From the NCBI GenBank assembly GCA_015057005.1, contig SVFF01000003.1:134972-198971 (forward strand): a stretch of 64,000 nt of DNA, in the 5' to 3' direction. Positions 35,677 through 44,421 of the stretch are shown in pieces. The position numbers and the translations under genes were made by a program. Position 1 is the stretch's first letter. Every line of letters begins with the position of its first letter. The notes under the pieces are model-generated. The model worked only from the letters and a program-made list of their open reading frames with translations. It was not told the DNA's origin and made no database searches. The stretch is from Lachnospiraceae bacterium (GTDB lineage Bacteria > Bacillota > Clostridia > Lachnospirales > Lachnospiraceae).

Positions 35677-35705
35677 ACTATAACATGGAATATTGGAAAA
35701 TGCAA
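35677..35705 (-). promoter_or_regulatory. Promoter of tRNA-Pro copy 2
   Basis: On the minus strand TTGCAT and TATAGT are separated by 17 bases. The flank from the tRNA through the -35 box is nearly the same as in copy 1, with single-base changes in the -10 box. Confidence 0.75.
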
Positions 35706-35893
35706 TAGTTTTTTTGAAATTTTTCAAATTTTTTGTACAACACAAAATATTGTGGATTTCGGGGAGGGTTTAAGGCTTAGATGAAGGGAGGGGTTAGAAG
35801 TGTTTTTACCGGAAAGCGTTTAAATTGCAGCGGTTCAATTTGACGTGACGAGATTTTCGCAGTACAATGTTCTGGAAAGTAAAGAGGTGTGAT

Positions 35894-37078
35894 ATGAACA
35901 AAGAGAGTGGAAATAAAACAGATGCCCCAAAAGCAAAGACTAAAATCTGCCCGGTATCCCATAAATGCGGAGGCTGCAAATTTATAGACAAGCCTTACCG
36001 GGAGCAGTTAAAAATAAAAGAAAAATGGCTGAAAGACCTGATGAGGCCTTTCTGTAAGGTGGAGGAAGTGGTGCCCATGGAGTGCCCCGAACATTACCGC
36101 AACAAAGTCCATGCAGTGTTTGGAGAAGACAGAAAGCACAATATCATTTCCGGCATATACGAAGCGGGTACACACTGGATCGTGCCGGTGGACAGTTGCC
36201 TGATCGAAAATGAAAAGGCGGATGCCATTATCGTGTCCATTAGGGAACTGGCTAAGTCCTTTAAGATTAAGCCCTACAATGAAGATACCGGGTATGGTCT
36301 GCTGCGCCATGTGCTGATCAGAACCGGACATGTGACCGGTCAGATTATGGTAGTGCTGGTACTGGGTTCCCCTGTGATGCCTTCCAAAAATAATTTTGTG
36401 AAGGCGCTCCTTAAGCTGCATCCGGAGATTACCACTATTGTGGTGAATGTAAACAACAAAAATACCAGCATGGTCCTTGGGGAAAAGGAACAGGTGATAT
36501 ACGGCAAGGGATATATTGAGGATGTGCTCTGCGGCAAAATATTCCGTATTTCTCCCAAGTCCTTCTATCAGGTGAATCCTGTACAGACTGAGAAGCTTTA
36601 CGGTCGGGCTTTGGAGTATGCGGGGCTGACGGGCACAGAGACTGTAGTGGATGCATACTGCGGCACCGGTACCATCGGCATGATAGCCAGTGACAATGCG
36701 GGGCAGGTGATTGGTGTGGAACTGAATGGGGATGCGGTCAAGGATGCCAGAAATAACGCCAAACGAAATAATATCAAGAACATCCAGTTTTATCAGAATG
36801 ATGCCGGGAAATTTTTGGTGGAGATGGCCGAACAGCAGGCCAAGGCAGATGTGATCCTGATGGATCCGCCCAGATCAGGCAGCAGTGAAGAGTTCTTGAG
36901 TTCAGTGGTAAAACTGAAACCCAAAAAGGTGGTTTATATTTCCTGTAACCCGGAGACGCTGGCCAGGGATCTGCAGTATTTGACGAAGCGTGGATTTGTA
37001 GTCAAAAAGTGTACCGGTGTGGATATGTTCCCTTATACGGATTCGCTGGAGGCTGTGGTGAAACTTTCGGCAAAATAA
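35894..37078 (+). CDS. rlmD: 23S rRNA (uracil-5-)-methyltransferase, RumA/TrmA type
   Basis: This encodes 394 residues. An N-terminal Fe-S type set CPVSHKCGGCKF precedes the methylase. The SAM-binding motif is VVDAYCGTGTIGMIAS. The catalytic parts are LMDPPRSGSSEEFL and VVYISCNPETLARDL, whose Cys is the nucleophile for the uracil C6 attack. The TRAM domain of classical RumA is absent, as in some Firmicutes members. It should make m5U in 23S rRNA (U1939 or U747); the site cannot be set from the sequence. The ATG at 35894 has AAAGAGGTG upstream. It is monocistronic. Confidence 0.88.
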   Translation: MNKESGNKTDAPKAKTKICPVSHKCGGCKFIDKPYREQLKIKEKWLKDLMRPFCKVEEVVPMECPEHYRNKVHAVFGEDRKHNIISGIYEAGTHWIVPVDSCLIENEKADAIIVSIRELAKSFKIKPYNEDTGYGLLRHVLIRTGHVTGQIMVVLVLGSPVMPSKNNFVKALLKLHPEITTIVVNVNNKNTSMVLGEKEQVIYGKGYIEDVLCGKIFRISPKSFYQVNPVQTEKLYGRALEYAGLTGTETVVDAYCGTGTIGMIASDNAGQVIGVELNGDAVKDARNNAKRNNIKNIQFYQNDAGKFLVEMAEQQAKADVILMDPPRSGSSEEFLSSVVKLKPKKVVYISCNPETLARDLQYLTKRGFVVKKCTGVDMFPYTDSLEAVVKLSAK

Positions 37079-37101
37079 TTGGTCAAAATGACAAAAGACA
37101 G

Positions 37102-37131
37102 TTGACAAAGTATTGGTGTTTTAGATATAGT
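37102..37131 (+). promoter_or_regulatory. Promoter of the HEAT repeat gene
   Basis: TTGACA (37102-37107) and TATAGT (37126-37131) with an 18-base spacer, leaving an untranslated leader of about 115 bases. Confidence 0.72.
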
Positions 37132-37252
37132 TAATAGTAAGGACAATACGTCGGAATGTTTTGCATGTGCAATCTTCCAATTGTCTGAAACACATATTAT
37201 TGTGTAAGCATTATGTGAAAAGTAAAGAACAAAAGAAAGAAGGTATTTTATT

Positions 37253-37582
37253 ATGAGCAATGCTAAAATCGCTGCTAAAATTGCTAAAGCTGCTGCTAAG
37301 AAGAAAAGTGAGCCTATTACCAAGCTGTTATCTAAGTGTGACGCTGAAGATCTGATCCTGGCACTGAATGGCCTGGGCAGCATCGGTGACGAGAACAGCA
37401 GCAACTACATGGTACACTTCCTTGATCATGAGGATAAGAATGTAAGATTAACTGCTTGCAAGGCTTGTCTGAACGTTAACACCGAGTACATGAAGACCAG
37501 AGTAAGACATCAGCTGGCTATGGAGAAGGATCCTGAGACCAAGGCTCTGATCCAGCAGGCTTTCAACGCTGTAAACTTATAA
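37253..37582 (+). CDS. Small HEAT repeat protein
   Basis: This encodes 109 residues: a basic Ala/Lys helix of about 20 residues (KIAAKIAKAAAKKKS) and then helical HEAT-like pairs (ILALNGLGSIGDENSSNYMVHFLDHEDKNVRLTAC). It is short for the fold and lacks a catalytic motif, so a protein- or RNA-binding role is likely. Strong codon bias, an own promoter and a perfect terminator suggest high expression. It is the only gene in its transcript. Confidence 0.82.
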   Translation: MSNAKIAAKIAKAAAKKKSEPITKLLSKCDAEDLILALNGLGSIGDENSSNYMVHFLDHEDKNVRLTACKACLNVNTEYMKTRVRHQLAMEKDPETKALIQQAFNAVNL

Positions 37583-37607
37583 TAAACATCCATAATGAGA
37601 TGCAAAG

Positions 37608-37640
37608 CTGCGCATAACGTTTGTTATGCGCAGTTTTTTT
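37608..37640 (+). terminator. Intrinsic terminator after the HEAT gene
   Basis: A perfect 11-bp stem CTGCGCATAAC/GTTATGCGCAG with a GTTT loop and seven T. Confidence 0.93.
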
Positions 37641-37809
37641 GCGGATTTTTAGAAGTGTCATAGTTGCTTGAATATGTCCATTTGTTCGCAAATGTGGTAT
37701 ATGTCCGAAAGTGCGTAAGTGCTATGCTTGTATTGGAGTGTTGTCGGAAGCATAGATTCTGTGTTAGAATAAGTACAAAAGTAGAGTTCGTTAGAAAGAA
37801 TGTGGTCAT

Positions 37810-38365
37810 ATGACAGAAGAATTACTGAGAGAATTGAAGATCATCACGCCTGAGGAACGTCAAATACTTTCCGGCACCCCGAAGGAAATTTTTGCCGGTG
37901 CAGAATCTGGTGGAAAATCTGATCTGGACTATCCGCAACCGCCAGCCCAATAAGCGCAGCATCAATCAGATTACCATGGGGGTGTTGTTCCTGCAGCTGA
38001 TGAACTGCATGGACAGATTGGAAAGCGATACCCGGGGCGAGCGGAAGCTGATCATTTCGGTGCTCAGTTATATCGAGGAACACTATCGGGACGGTGAATT
38101 GTCAGAGCTGGCTTCGCAGCTTCACTATGATTTTTACTGGCTCTCCAAGGAGATCAAGAAACGTACCGGCAAGACCTACACGGAGCTTGTCCAGGCCAAG
38201 CGCTTAAGCCTGGCGGCCTATCTGCTGACTGCTACGGGCAAGTCTGTGATGGACATCGCTATGGAAGTGGGATATGACAATATCAGCTATTTTCATCGGA
38301 TTTTCCAGAAGAAGTATGGGATGACACCCAGGAAGTACCGGGTGAGCGGAAAAATTCCAGGATGA
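37810..38365 (+). pseudogene. AraC family regulator, internally deleted and frameshifted
   Basis: The frame starts MTEELLRELKIITPEERQ, the usual start of a large Lachnospiraceae AraC group, and reads through about 42 codons to a TAA. In the +1 frame (from about 37892) the remaining segment ENLIWTIRNRQPNKR and then two HTH units appear: LSELASQLHYDFYWLSKEIKKRTG and VMDIAMEVGYDNISYFHRIFQ, followed by MTPRKYR. The cupin sensing domain, normally about 130-150 residues between these parts, is missing. It is therefore a broken gene; a shortened DNA-binding fragment might still be made from 37892, but its ribosome site is poor. Confidence 0.85.
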
Positions 38366-38394
38366 GGTAAATGCCGGATGGTATAGCGTTTTGA

Positions 38395-38423
38395 TTGACA
38401 TGAAGAAATTATAATGCTAAAAT
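38395..38423 (+). promoter_or_regulatory. Promoter of the ABC-F leader transcript
   Basis: TTGACA (38395-38400) and TAAAAT (38418-38423) with a 17-base spacer, about 16 bases ahead of the leader ribosome site. Confidence 0.82.
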
Positions 38424-38438
38424 AGAATCATCTTAAAG

Positions 38439-38590
38439 AGAGAGGTGAAAAGATGAGGAGATAGTTTACTTTTGATTGCATGAACAGTACTAACGGTATG
38501 AATAATCATATACATACTGTTAAGCGTGTTTTTAGACACGTTTTGTCATGTTGCCAAAAGTGGATTATGTTCTCATAACCTCTCTTTTTT
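38439..38590 (+). promoter_or_regulatory. Attenuator 1: long-range terminator covering the leader ORF
   Basis: AGAGAGGT (38439-38446, the leader ribosome site) pairs with ACCTCTCT (38578-38585), and ATGAG (38453-38457, the leader start) pairs with CTCAT (38572-38576). Six T follow. A ribosome on the leader would block this stem. Inner hairpins are CGTGT/ACACG and AACGGTATG/CATACTGTT. A competing partner for the right arm is AGAGGTTAT (38641-38649), which pairs with ATAACCTCT (38575-38583). Confidence 0.7.
38453..38464 (+). CDS. Three-codon leader peptide (Met-Arg-Arg)
   Basis: ATG AGG AGA TAG follows GAGAGGTG by 6-7 bases. Such minimal leader ORFs are known regulators of ABC-F resistance genes in Firmicutes: a ribosome stalled by drug on the leader changes folding of the mRNA. 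Both Arg codons are AGG/AGA, rare in many bacteria, which might slow the ribosome. It overlaps the left arm of the long terminator stem described below. Confidence 0.65.
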   Translation: MRR

Positions 38591-38659
38591 GTGCGCAAAA
38601 TTTGATGAATGTATATGGATATCATATTGTCCTGTGAGGAAGAGGTTATAGGATGTAAT

Positions 38660-38691
38660 GGAACTGTTTGGCAACAAATGGTTCCTTTTTT
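38660..38691 (+). terminator. Attenuator 2: terminator just before the ABC-F gene
   Basis: GGAACTGTTTG pairs with CAAATGGTTCC (11 pairs, two of them G-U) around a GCAA loop, followed by six T, 40 bases before the ABC-F start. Confidence 0.82.
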
Positions 38692-38730
38692 ATTGGGACT
38701 TATAATGGGAAACGCACATGGAGGATAAAT

Positions 38731-40257
38731 ATGGCAAAAATAAGCGTAAATGATCTTAGTTTTTGTTATGATGGAAGTTTTGATAATGTTTTTGAAAACG
38801 TATCCTTTTCCATTGATACGAATTGGAAGTTGGGCTTTATTGGTCGCAATGGAAAAGGAAAAACGACCTTCTTAAATTTGTTGCAGGGAAAATATTCTTA
38901 TGAAGGTACAATTACTACCAACATGATGTTTGATTATTTTCCGTATCAGATTATGGAGCATCAAATGCAGTTGCCTGCTGCTGAGTTTGCAGAAGAATTG
39001 AAGCAAGGATGTGAAATATGGCGTGTCATATGTGAATTGGATGAGCTGGGGGAGAGTGCAGAAATTCTTTATCGCCCTTTTGGAAATCTGAGCCCGGGAG
39101 AGCGTACCAAAGTTATGTTGTCGGTTCTGTTTTCGGGAGAACACGATTTTTTGTTGATTGATGAGCCTACCAATCATTTGGATCAGGAAGCCAGAGAAAT
39201 TGTAAAAAAGTATCTGTCATCGAAGAAAGGATTTGTGTTGGTGTCACATGACAGAGACTTATTGGATGCCTGCATTGATCACTGCTTAGTGTTAAATAGA
39301 AAAACAATTGAAGTACAAGAGGGCAATTTTACCAGTTGGTGGGAAAATAAACAACGGAAAGATCAGTTTGCTCTGGCTGAAAATGAAAAACATTTGAAGG
39401 AGATTCAAAAACTAAAACAGGCAGCAAGGCGCACTACGGAGTGGGCGGATAAGAATGAACGCACGAAAATAGGATTTGACCCGATAAAAGAGCACGACAG
39501 ATGTAAATCTACCAGGGCGCATATTGGAGCAAAAACTAAAAAAATGCAGAGCAGAGTAAAGCAGATGGAAGGAAGAATAAATCGGGAAATTGAAGTAAAA
39601 GAAGGTCTTTTACAGGATTTGGAAAAACCAGTAGATTTAAAGTTGGTACAACTATCTCATCACAAGAATACGCTGGTCAATATGAAGGATTACTGCGTAC
39701 AATATTCAGATGCAGTACGACCGATTATTAAAGATTTGACCTTTGGGATCAACAAAGGGGAGCGAATTGCATTATCTGGAAAAAATGGATGTGGAAAGTC
39801 AACACTTATTAAGATAATTTTGCAAAAAAGCGAGATGGACCAAGAAAAATTAGCAATTTATGAAAAGGGTTTATGCGAAGTGGCATCGGGACTAGAGATT
39901 TCATATGTGGGGCAAGATACTGCCACATTAGAGGGTGATGTCCAATCTTTTTGTAAAGAACATAATTTGAATTTGAGCTTATTCTGTGCGATTCTTCGAC
40001 AGCTTGATTTTGAGCGGACACAGTTTCTGAAGAATATGGAAGAATATTCGGAGGGGCAGAAAAAGAAGGTACTATTGGCAGCAAGTTTATTGACTCCGGC
40101 ACACCTATATATTTGGGATGAACCGCTAAATTATATTGATGTTTTTTCCAGAATGCAGATTGAAAAACTATTGTTGGAATATCAACCGACATTGTTGTTT
40201 GTGGAGCATGATATAAGATTTCGAGAGAAGATAGCGACAAAAGTAATTGAACTATGA
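38731..40257 (+). CDS. Lsa-type ABC-F ribosome protection protein
   Basis: This encodes 508 residues with two ATPase domains and no membrane segment. NBD1: GRNGKGKTT (Walker A, about 38-46), NLSPGERTKVML (signature) and LLIDEPTNHLD. A charged linker of about 80-90 residues follows (WWENKQRKDQ to RINREIEVKEG), the arm that reaches the ribosome tunnel. NBD2: GKNGCGKST, YSEGQKKKVLLA and WDEPLNYID. Sequence such as SFCYDGSFDNVFENVSFSIDTNWKLGF is typical of the Lsa group, which protects against lincosamides, streptogramin A and pleuromutilins. The ATG at 38731 has GGAGG upstream. Antibiotic-inducible expression is suggested by the leader. Confidence 0.9.
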   Translation: MAKISVNDLSFCYDGSFDNVFENVSFSIDTNWKLGFIGRNGKGKTTFLNLLQGKYSYEGTITTNMMFDYFPYQIMEHQMQLPAAEFAEELKQGCEIWRVICELDELGESAEILYRPFGNLSPGERTKVMLSVLFSGEHDFLLIDEPTNHLDQEAREIVKKYLSSKKGFVLVSHDRDLLDACIDHCLVLNRKTIEVQEGNFTSWWENKQRKDQFALAENEKHLKEIQKLKQAARRTTEWADKNERTKIGFDPIKEHDRCKSTRAHIGAKTKKMQSRVKQMEGRINREIEVKEGLLQDLEKPVDLKLVQLSHHKNTLVNMKDYCVQYSDAVRPIIKDLTFGINKGERIALSGKNGCGKSTLIKIILQKSEMDQEKLAIYEKGLCEVASGLEISYVGQDTATLEGDVQSFCKEHNLNLSLFCAILRQLDFERTQFLKNMEEYSEGQKKKVLLAASLLTPAHLYIWDEPLNYIDVFSRMQIEKLLLEYQPTLLFVEHDIRFREKIATKVIEL

Positions 40258-40276
40258 GTTGAAGGAGGAATAAAAA

Positions 40277-40882
40277 ATGAATATCTATTATATTGGTGGG
40301 TCACCGTGTAGCGGTAAAAGTACAATGGCGGAGATTTTGGCAAAGAAATATGATTTGTACTATTTCAAGGTGGATGATTTTATCGACAAATATATGCAGC
40401 TGGGGGCGGTAAAAAGATACGAAATATGTAAAAAGATGAGTGAAATGAGCTGGGATGAAATATGGATGAGAGATCCGGTTCTTCAGTGTATAGAAGAGGT
40501 GCAGTGGTATGAAGAAATTTTTGAATTTGTATGCGAAGATTTGAGTAAGATATCTTGCAAAAAGGAAATTATTACCGAAGGGGCGGCGTATATGCCCAAA
40601 TTAATGAAAGAAATAAATGTCCCGTTTAACAGATATATGGCTTTGACGCCTGAAAGAGAGTTTCAGCTCTTTCACTACAGTAAACGTGAATTTGTACCGT
40701 ACATATTGAGAGATTGTACTGATAAGAAAATAGCGTTTGCTAATTGGATGGAGAGAGATATTCTTTTTGCAAAAGATGTTCAAAAACAGTGTGAAATAAC
40801 CGGGTATAAATCTATTATCAATAGGGGAGAACGGTCTGAGGAAGAAATGGTTAGTGAGATTGCGAGACATTTTGGATTTTAA
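40277..40882 (+). CDS. P-loop kinase-like protein
   Basis: This encodes 201 residues. The Walker A motif GGSPCSGKST is at residues 7-16, followed by KVDDFIDKYM, and a late RFGERSEEEM-like tail (NRGERSEEEMVSEI). The size and layout suggest a small nucleoside or metabolite kinase of the zeta/AAA-type group. No named family is certain. AAGGAGG sits ahead of the ATG, 19 bases after the ABC-F gene, so both are in the same transcript. It could serve drug modification or be unrelated. Confidence 0.75.
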   Translation: MNIYYIGGSPCSGKSTMAEILAKKYDLYYFKVDDFIDKYMQLGAVKRYEICKKMSEMSWDEIWMRDPVLQCIEEVQWYEEIFEFVCEDLSKISCKKEIITEGAAYMPKLMKEINVPFNRYMALTPEREFQLFHYSKREFVPYILRDCTDKKIAFANWMERDILFAKDVQKQCEITGYKSIINRGERSEEEMVSEIARHFGF

Positions 40883-40921
40883 GATAATCATAAAAAATGA
40901 TTTAGAGGATGCTTAACAACA

Positions 40922-40950
40922 TTGTATTCTCGAAATCAATATGATATGCT
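40922..40950 (+). promoter_or_regulatory. Possible promoter for the HAD/HipA-like genes
   Basis: TTGTAT (40922-40927) and TATGCT (40945-40950) with a 17-base spacer in the gap between the kinase and HAD genes. The match is moderate. Confidence 0.45.
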
Positions 40951-41003
40951 TACATTAAACGCACAACGCTGAACAGACCGGGGCGTAAACAGGAGGGACT
41001 GTC

Positions 41004-41615
41004 ATGGTACAAAATTATATTTTTGATTTCGGAAACGTACTTACCAGGTTTGATATTAAGGAACTGACAGCGGCTGCTGTGGACGACGAAGTGCTTTTAT
41101 CGGAGATCAGCGAGGTGGTGTTCGACAGGCTGTATTGGGATAGGCTGGATGCCGGCACCATTACCGATGAGGAAGTAAAAGAAGCCATTCAGGGCCGTTT
41201 GTCTCCTGAAAAGGCAGAGCTTGCCTGCCGCGCGTTTGATGGTTGGATCGGTAATCTGCCGCCCATTCCCGGTATGCCGGAGTTGGTGGAGGATTTGAAA
41301 AGAAAGGGCGCCAAACTGTATCTGCTCTCCAACATCAGCGAGAGTTTCGCGAAAGGCTACAGCCGTGTGCCATGGATCAGGGATTTGTTTGCACTGTTTG
41401 ATGGTCTGGTATTTTCCGGACTTCTGGGGCTTACAAAGCCGGGCAGGGATATCTTTGAACATCTGCTGGATAAGTTCTCACTGTCTAAGGAGACCTGCCT
41501 GTTTATTGATGACAGCTACATCAATATCGAGGGCGCTGCCGAGGTGGGAATTAAAGGTTATCTGTTTGATGGGGATGTGGAGAAACTGCGGGAATATTTG
41601 GAAACTGTTGAGTAA
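41004..41615 (+). CDS. HAD-IA family phosphatase
   Basis: This encodes 203 residues. Motif I is IFDFGNVLTRFD: the nucleophile Asp is present, while the usual second Asp two residues on is a Gly, as in the YihX-like sugar phosphatase group. Motif II Ser/Thr lies in YLLSNISE, the Lys in LTKPGRDIFE, and the metal Asp pair in CLFIDDSYINI. It probably removes phosphate from a sugar phosphate. CAGGAGG precedes the ATG. It shares the strand and a 48-base gap with the HipA-like gene. Confidence 0.9.
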   Translation: MVQNYIFDFGNVLTRFDIKELTAAAVDDEVLLSEISEVVFDRLYWDRLDAGTITDEEVKEAIQGRLSPEKAELACRAFDGWIGNLPPIPGMPELVEDLKRKGAKLYLLSNISESFAKGYSRVPWIRDLFALFDGLVFSGLLGLTKPGRDIFEHLLDKFSLSKETCLFIDDSYINIEGAAEVGIKGYLFDGDVEKLREYLETVE

Positions 41616-41663
41616 TATGCTGCGTGTTGGAATAATATCTTTGGTAATTTTGAGGTGATATAC

Positions 41664-42761
41664 ATGAAGACCCCTATCATTGTTTTTGAATTGATGCATA
41701 AGGAAAGAATTGTGGCAAATATTTCCACCAATGGAAAAGTGGAAGTATTTCATGCCCGATATATGCCTTACGATTTGTGGCTGGATGCAGAAGATGAAAA
41801 TGATATTGATATTCTTTTGAATAATTTGAATAATTTCTATCATTGGTGTGCTTCCAGAGTCCTGTCTTTGGACCGTAAGTATGCAAAGGATCTGTTGAAC
41901 AGTATTGGGGTGTCTCAGGCAGTTACAGACCGGGATCGTGCCAATATTTCCCTGTCATATCATTGTGTTTCCCTGACTGATGTGTATTGGGTGAGAAAAA
42001 ACGGAGAGAACATTACTTTTGAAGCATTAAATTTGTATGATAATCCGTTGAATGAAGCAATCGTGGAACTTTCGTTAAAGGGACGGCAAATGACGGTTAC
42101 CAATCATGAACTTGCCCCCGATTTGTCTACCAAAGGTTGTTTTCCAAAAGCCTGGATTCGGGAAAACAGTGGCTTTAAGTTGCTGAAGGACGGCGGAGCG
42201 GACGCTGTAAGGAGAGAATTGCTTGCCAGTGAGATCTGCCAGTGCTTTGATATTCCGCAGGTGGAATATGAAGAGTATTATTATGACGGAGAGCTTGTTA
42301 CGCAGAGTAAAATTGTTACATCGAAGGACTTTTCCATGGTTTCCAAAATGGCCTTTGATATCTATGCGGCTAATCATGAACTGGATACGATCCAAGTGTG
42401 CAAAGCCTGTGACCCCATCACGTACTACGGCATGAATATTCTGGATTATCTGACTGGAAATACAGATCGTCATCCTGAAAATTGGGGCTTTTTGATTGAT
42501 AATAACAGCAACGAATGGGTTTCCTTGTATCCGCTGATGGATTTTAATCAGTGCTTTTTAGCCTATGACAATCTGGAAGGAGCCGGGTGTCAGACCGTTG
42601 TATCGAGAAATGTATCCCAGAGAGAGGCTGCGATAGAAGCGGTAAAGATGATTGGCCTTCGACAAAAGAAAGAGATGGATATGAGCAAATTCGGTGATTG
42701 GCAGGCGGAAGCAGAAATGTTTGTGCAGAGGTTGGCTGAACTGAAAAAATATGTGAGTTGA
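41664..42761 (+). CDS. HipA-like protein kinase domain protein
   Basis: About 365 residues. The C-terminal kinase part holds the catalytic loop DYLTGNTDRHPENWGFLID (Asp and Asn at the DRHxxNWG motif) and PLMDFNQCF, the DFG-like metal site. The N-terminal ~150 residues are not like classical HipA. No HipB antitoxin-like HTH is adjacent, so this is a solitary HipA-like kinase, a type common in Firmicutes and of unknown substrate. GAGGTG is 6 bases ahead of the ATG at 41664; a GTG at 41655 overlaps it. A strong terminator follows. Confidence 0.82.
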   Translation: MKTPIIVFELMHKERIVANISTNGKVEVFHARYMPYDLWLDAEDENDIDILLNNLNNFYHWCASRVLSLDRKYAKDLLNSIGVSQAVTDRDRANISLSYHCVSLTDVYWVRKNGENITFEALNLYDNPLNEAIVELSLKGRQMTVTNHELAPDLSTKGCFPKAWIRENSGFKLLKDGGADAVRRELLASEICQCFDIPQVEYEEYYYDGELVTQSKIVTSKDFSMVSKMAFDIYAANHELDTIQVCKACDPITYYGMNILDYLTGNTDRHPENWGFLIDNNSNEWVSLYPLMDFNQCFLAYDNLEGAGCQTVVSRNVSQREAAIEAVKMIGLRQKKEMDMSKFGDWQAEAEMFVQRLAELKKYVS

Positions 42762-42776
42762 TCCATTGGCAAATCA

Positions 42777-42810
42777 GGACACTTTTTTGCACAAAAGGTG
42801 TCCTTTTTTT
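42777..42810 (+). terminator. Intrinsic terminator after the HipA-like gene
   Basis: GGACAC and GTGTCC with internal TTTT/AAAA pairing around TGCA, followed by seven T. Confidence 0.85.
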
Positions 42811-42931
42811 ATGAAAAAAAAGAGGGTATGCTGGAATTAATCTGTATTATATGATATGATGAATAAAAGTATGTTTATTATGGTCTTCCGGTCTGCGGAC
42901 GCGGGAGTCATACGGAAAGGAGAAAGGATAA

Positions 42932-44332
42932 ATGAGTCAATATTATTTGGCGGTCGATATCGGTGCATCCAGCGGAAGACATATCCTGGCACACCTGGAA
43001 GAAGGCAGAATGGTGCTGGAAGAGGTGCATCGTTTTCCTAACGGCATGGTTGAGAAGGATGGCGAGATGGTCTGGGAGGCAGAGCGTCTGTTTGCGGAGA
43101 TCAAGGCCGGTATGAAAAAGTGTAAGGAAATGGGCAAGATTCCCGTGAGTGTGGGTGTGGATACCTGGGGGGTTGATTTTGTGCTGCTTGACAAGGAAGG
43201 CAACCGCATCGGCAATGCTGTGGCTTACCGTGATCACAGAACCCAGGGCATGGACGATGAGGTTTACAAAATTATTCCTGAAGCCGAGCTTTATGCGAGA
43301 ACCGGTATTCAGAGACAGATTTTCAATACCATTTACCAGCTGATGGCGTTAAAGATGAAGAAGCCCGAACAGCTGGCAGCTGCAGAGACTTTCCTGCAGA
43401 TTCCCGATTATTTCCATTATCTGCTGTCCGGTGTTGCAGCGACTGAGTACACGGAGGCTACTACCGGCCAGTTGATCAGCCCCATCACCAAGGATTGGGA
43501 TTTTGAACTGATGGAGAGATTGGGATTCCCCACTCATATCTTTAAGAAGGTGCTGACTCCCGGTACTGTTCTGGGTGAACTGACTAAGGAAGTACAGGAG
43601 GAAGTTGGTTTTAATTGTAAGGTAGTGCTTCCTGCTACCCACGACACCGGTTCCGCTGTTGTGGCAGTGCCCAGCAACAAGGAGGATGCCTTGTATATCA
43701 GTTCCGGTACCTGGTCCCTGATGGGCACCGAGCTTATGGAAGCAAACTGTGCCCTGGAAAGCATGGCCCGCAATCTGACCAACGAGGGCGGTTACAATTA
43801 TCGTTTCCGTTACCTGAAGAATATCATGGGCTTGTGGATGATCCAGTCTGTTAAGAAAGAAATCGGCGGTACATACGGCTTTGGTGAGATTTGCGAGATG
43901 GCGTCCAAGAGCACTATCGCTTCCATCGTGGATTGTCAGAATGAGCGTTTCCTGGCTCCCAAGAACATGACCCGGGAGGTGCAGGCGTTCTGTGCTGAGA
44001 CCGGTCAGCAGGTTCCCGAGACCTTGGCAGATGTGGCGGCAGTTATTTACAACAGCCTTGCACAGTGTTATGCGGTTACCATCAAGGAGATCGAGTCCAT
44101 GACCGGCAAGAAGTACGACAGGATCCACATCGTGGGCGGCGGCTCTAATGCGGATTATCTGAACCGCCTGACTGCAAAGGCTACTGGCGTGCCTGTTTAC
44201 GCAGGACCTACTGAGGCTACAGCCATCGGCAATATCTCGATTCAGATGATGTCAGACGGTGTTTTGAAGGATATCTGGGATGCCAGAGAGTGTATCTTCA
44301 AATCCTTTGAAGTGGCAGTTTACGAGGTTTAG
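42932..44332 (+). CDS. rhaB: L-rhamnulokinase
   Basis: This encodes 466 residues of the FGGY kinase family with the RhaB pattern: DIGASSGRHILAHL at the phosphate site, SVGVDTWGVDFVLLD, AYRDHRTQGM, TGIQRQIFNTIYQLMAL, PATHDTGSAVVAVP, YISSGTWSLMG, and IHIVGGGSNADYLNRLTA. It phosphorylates L-rhamnulose at O1. AAAGGAG lies upstream of the ATG. It is followed by rhaA in the same direction, 90 bases on. Codon use is highly biased in this and the next gene. Confidence 0.95.
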   Translation: MSQYYLAVDIGASSGRHILAHLEEGRMVLEEVHRFPNGMVEKDGEMVWEAERLFAEIKAGMKKCKEMGKIPVSVGVDTWGVDFVLLDKEGNRIGNAVAYRDHRTQGMDDEVYKIIPEAELYARTGIQRQIFNTIYQLMALKMKKPEQLAAAETFLQIPDYFHYLLSGVAATEYTEATTGQLISPITKDWDFELMERLGFPTHIFKKVLTPGTVLGELTKEVQEEVGFNCKVVLPATHDTGSAVVAVPSNKEDALYISSGTWSLMGTELMEANCALESMARNLTNEGGYNYRFRYLKNIMGLWMIQSVKKEIGGTYGFGEICEMASKSTIASIVDCQNERFLAPKNMTREVQAFCAETGQQVPETLADVAAVIYNSLAQCYAVTIKEIESMTGKKYDRIHIVGGGSNADYLNRLTAKATGVPVYAGPTEATAIGNISIQMMSDGVLKDIWDARECIFKSFEVAVYEV

Positions 44333-44421
44333 CATTGCAGGGAGCGGTACTGTTTCCAATATGTGATATAAAATTGTGTTAAAATTTCAAACTATATTAT
44401 ATTAAGAAAGGAATTGTAATC

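Noticed and set aside
41664-42761. HipBA toxin-antitoxin pair
   Set aside because: No HipB-like HTH gene adjoins the HipA-like kinase; the preceding gene is a HAD phosphatase.
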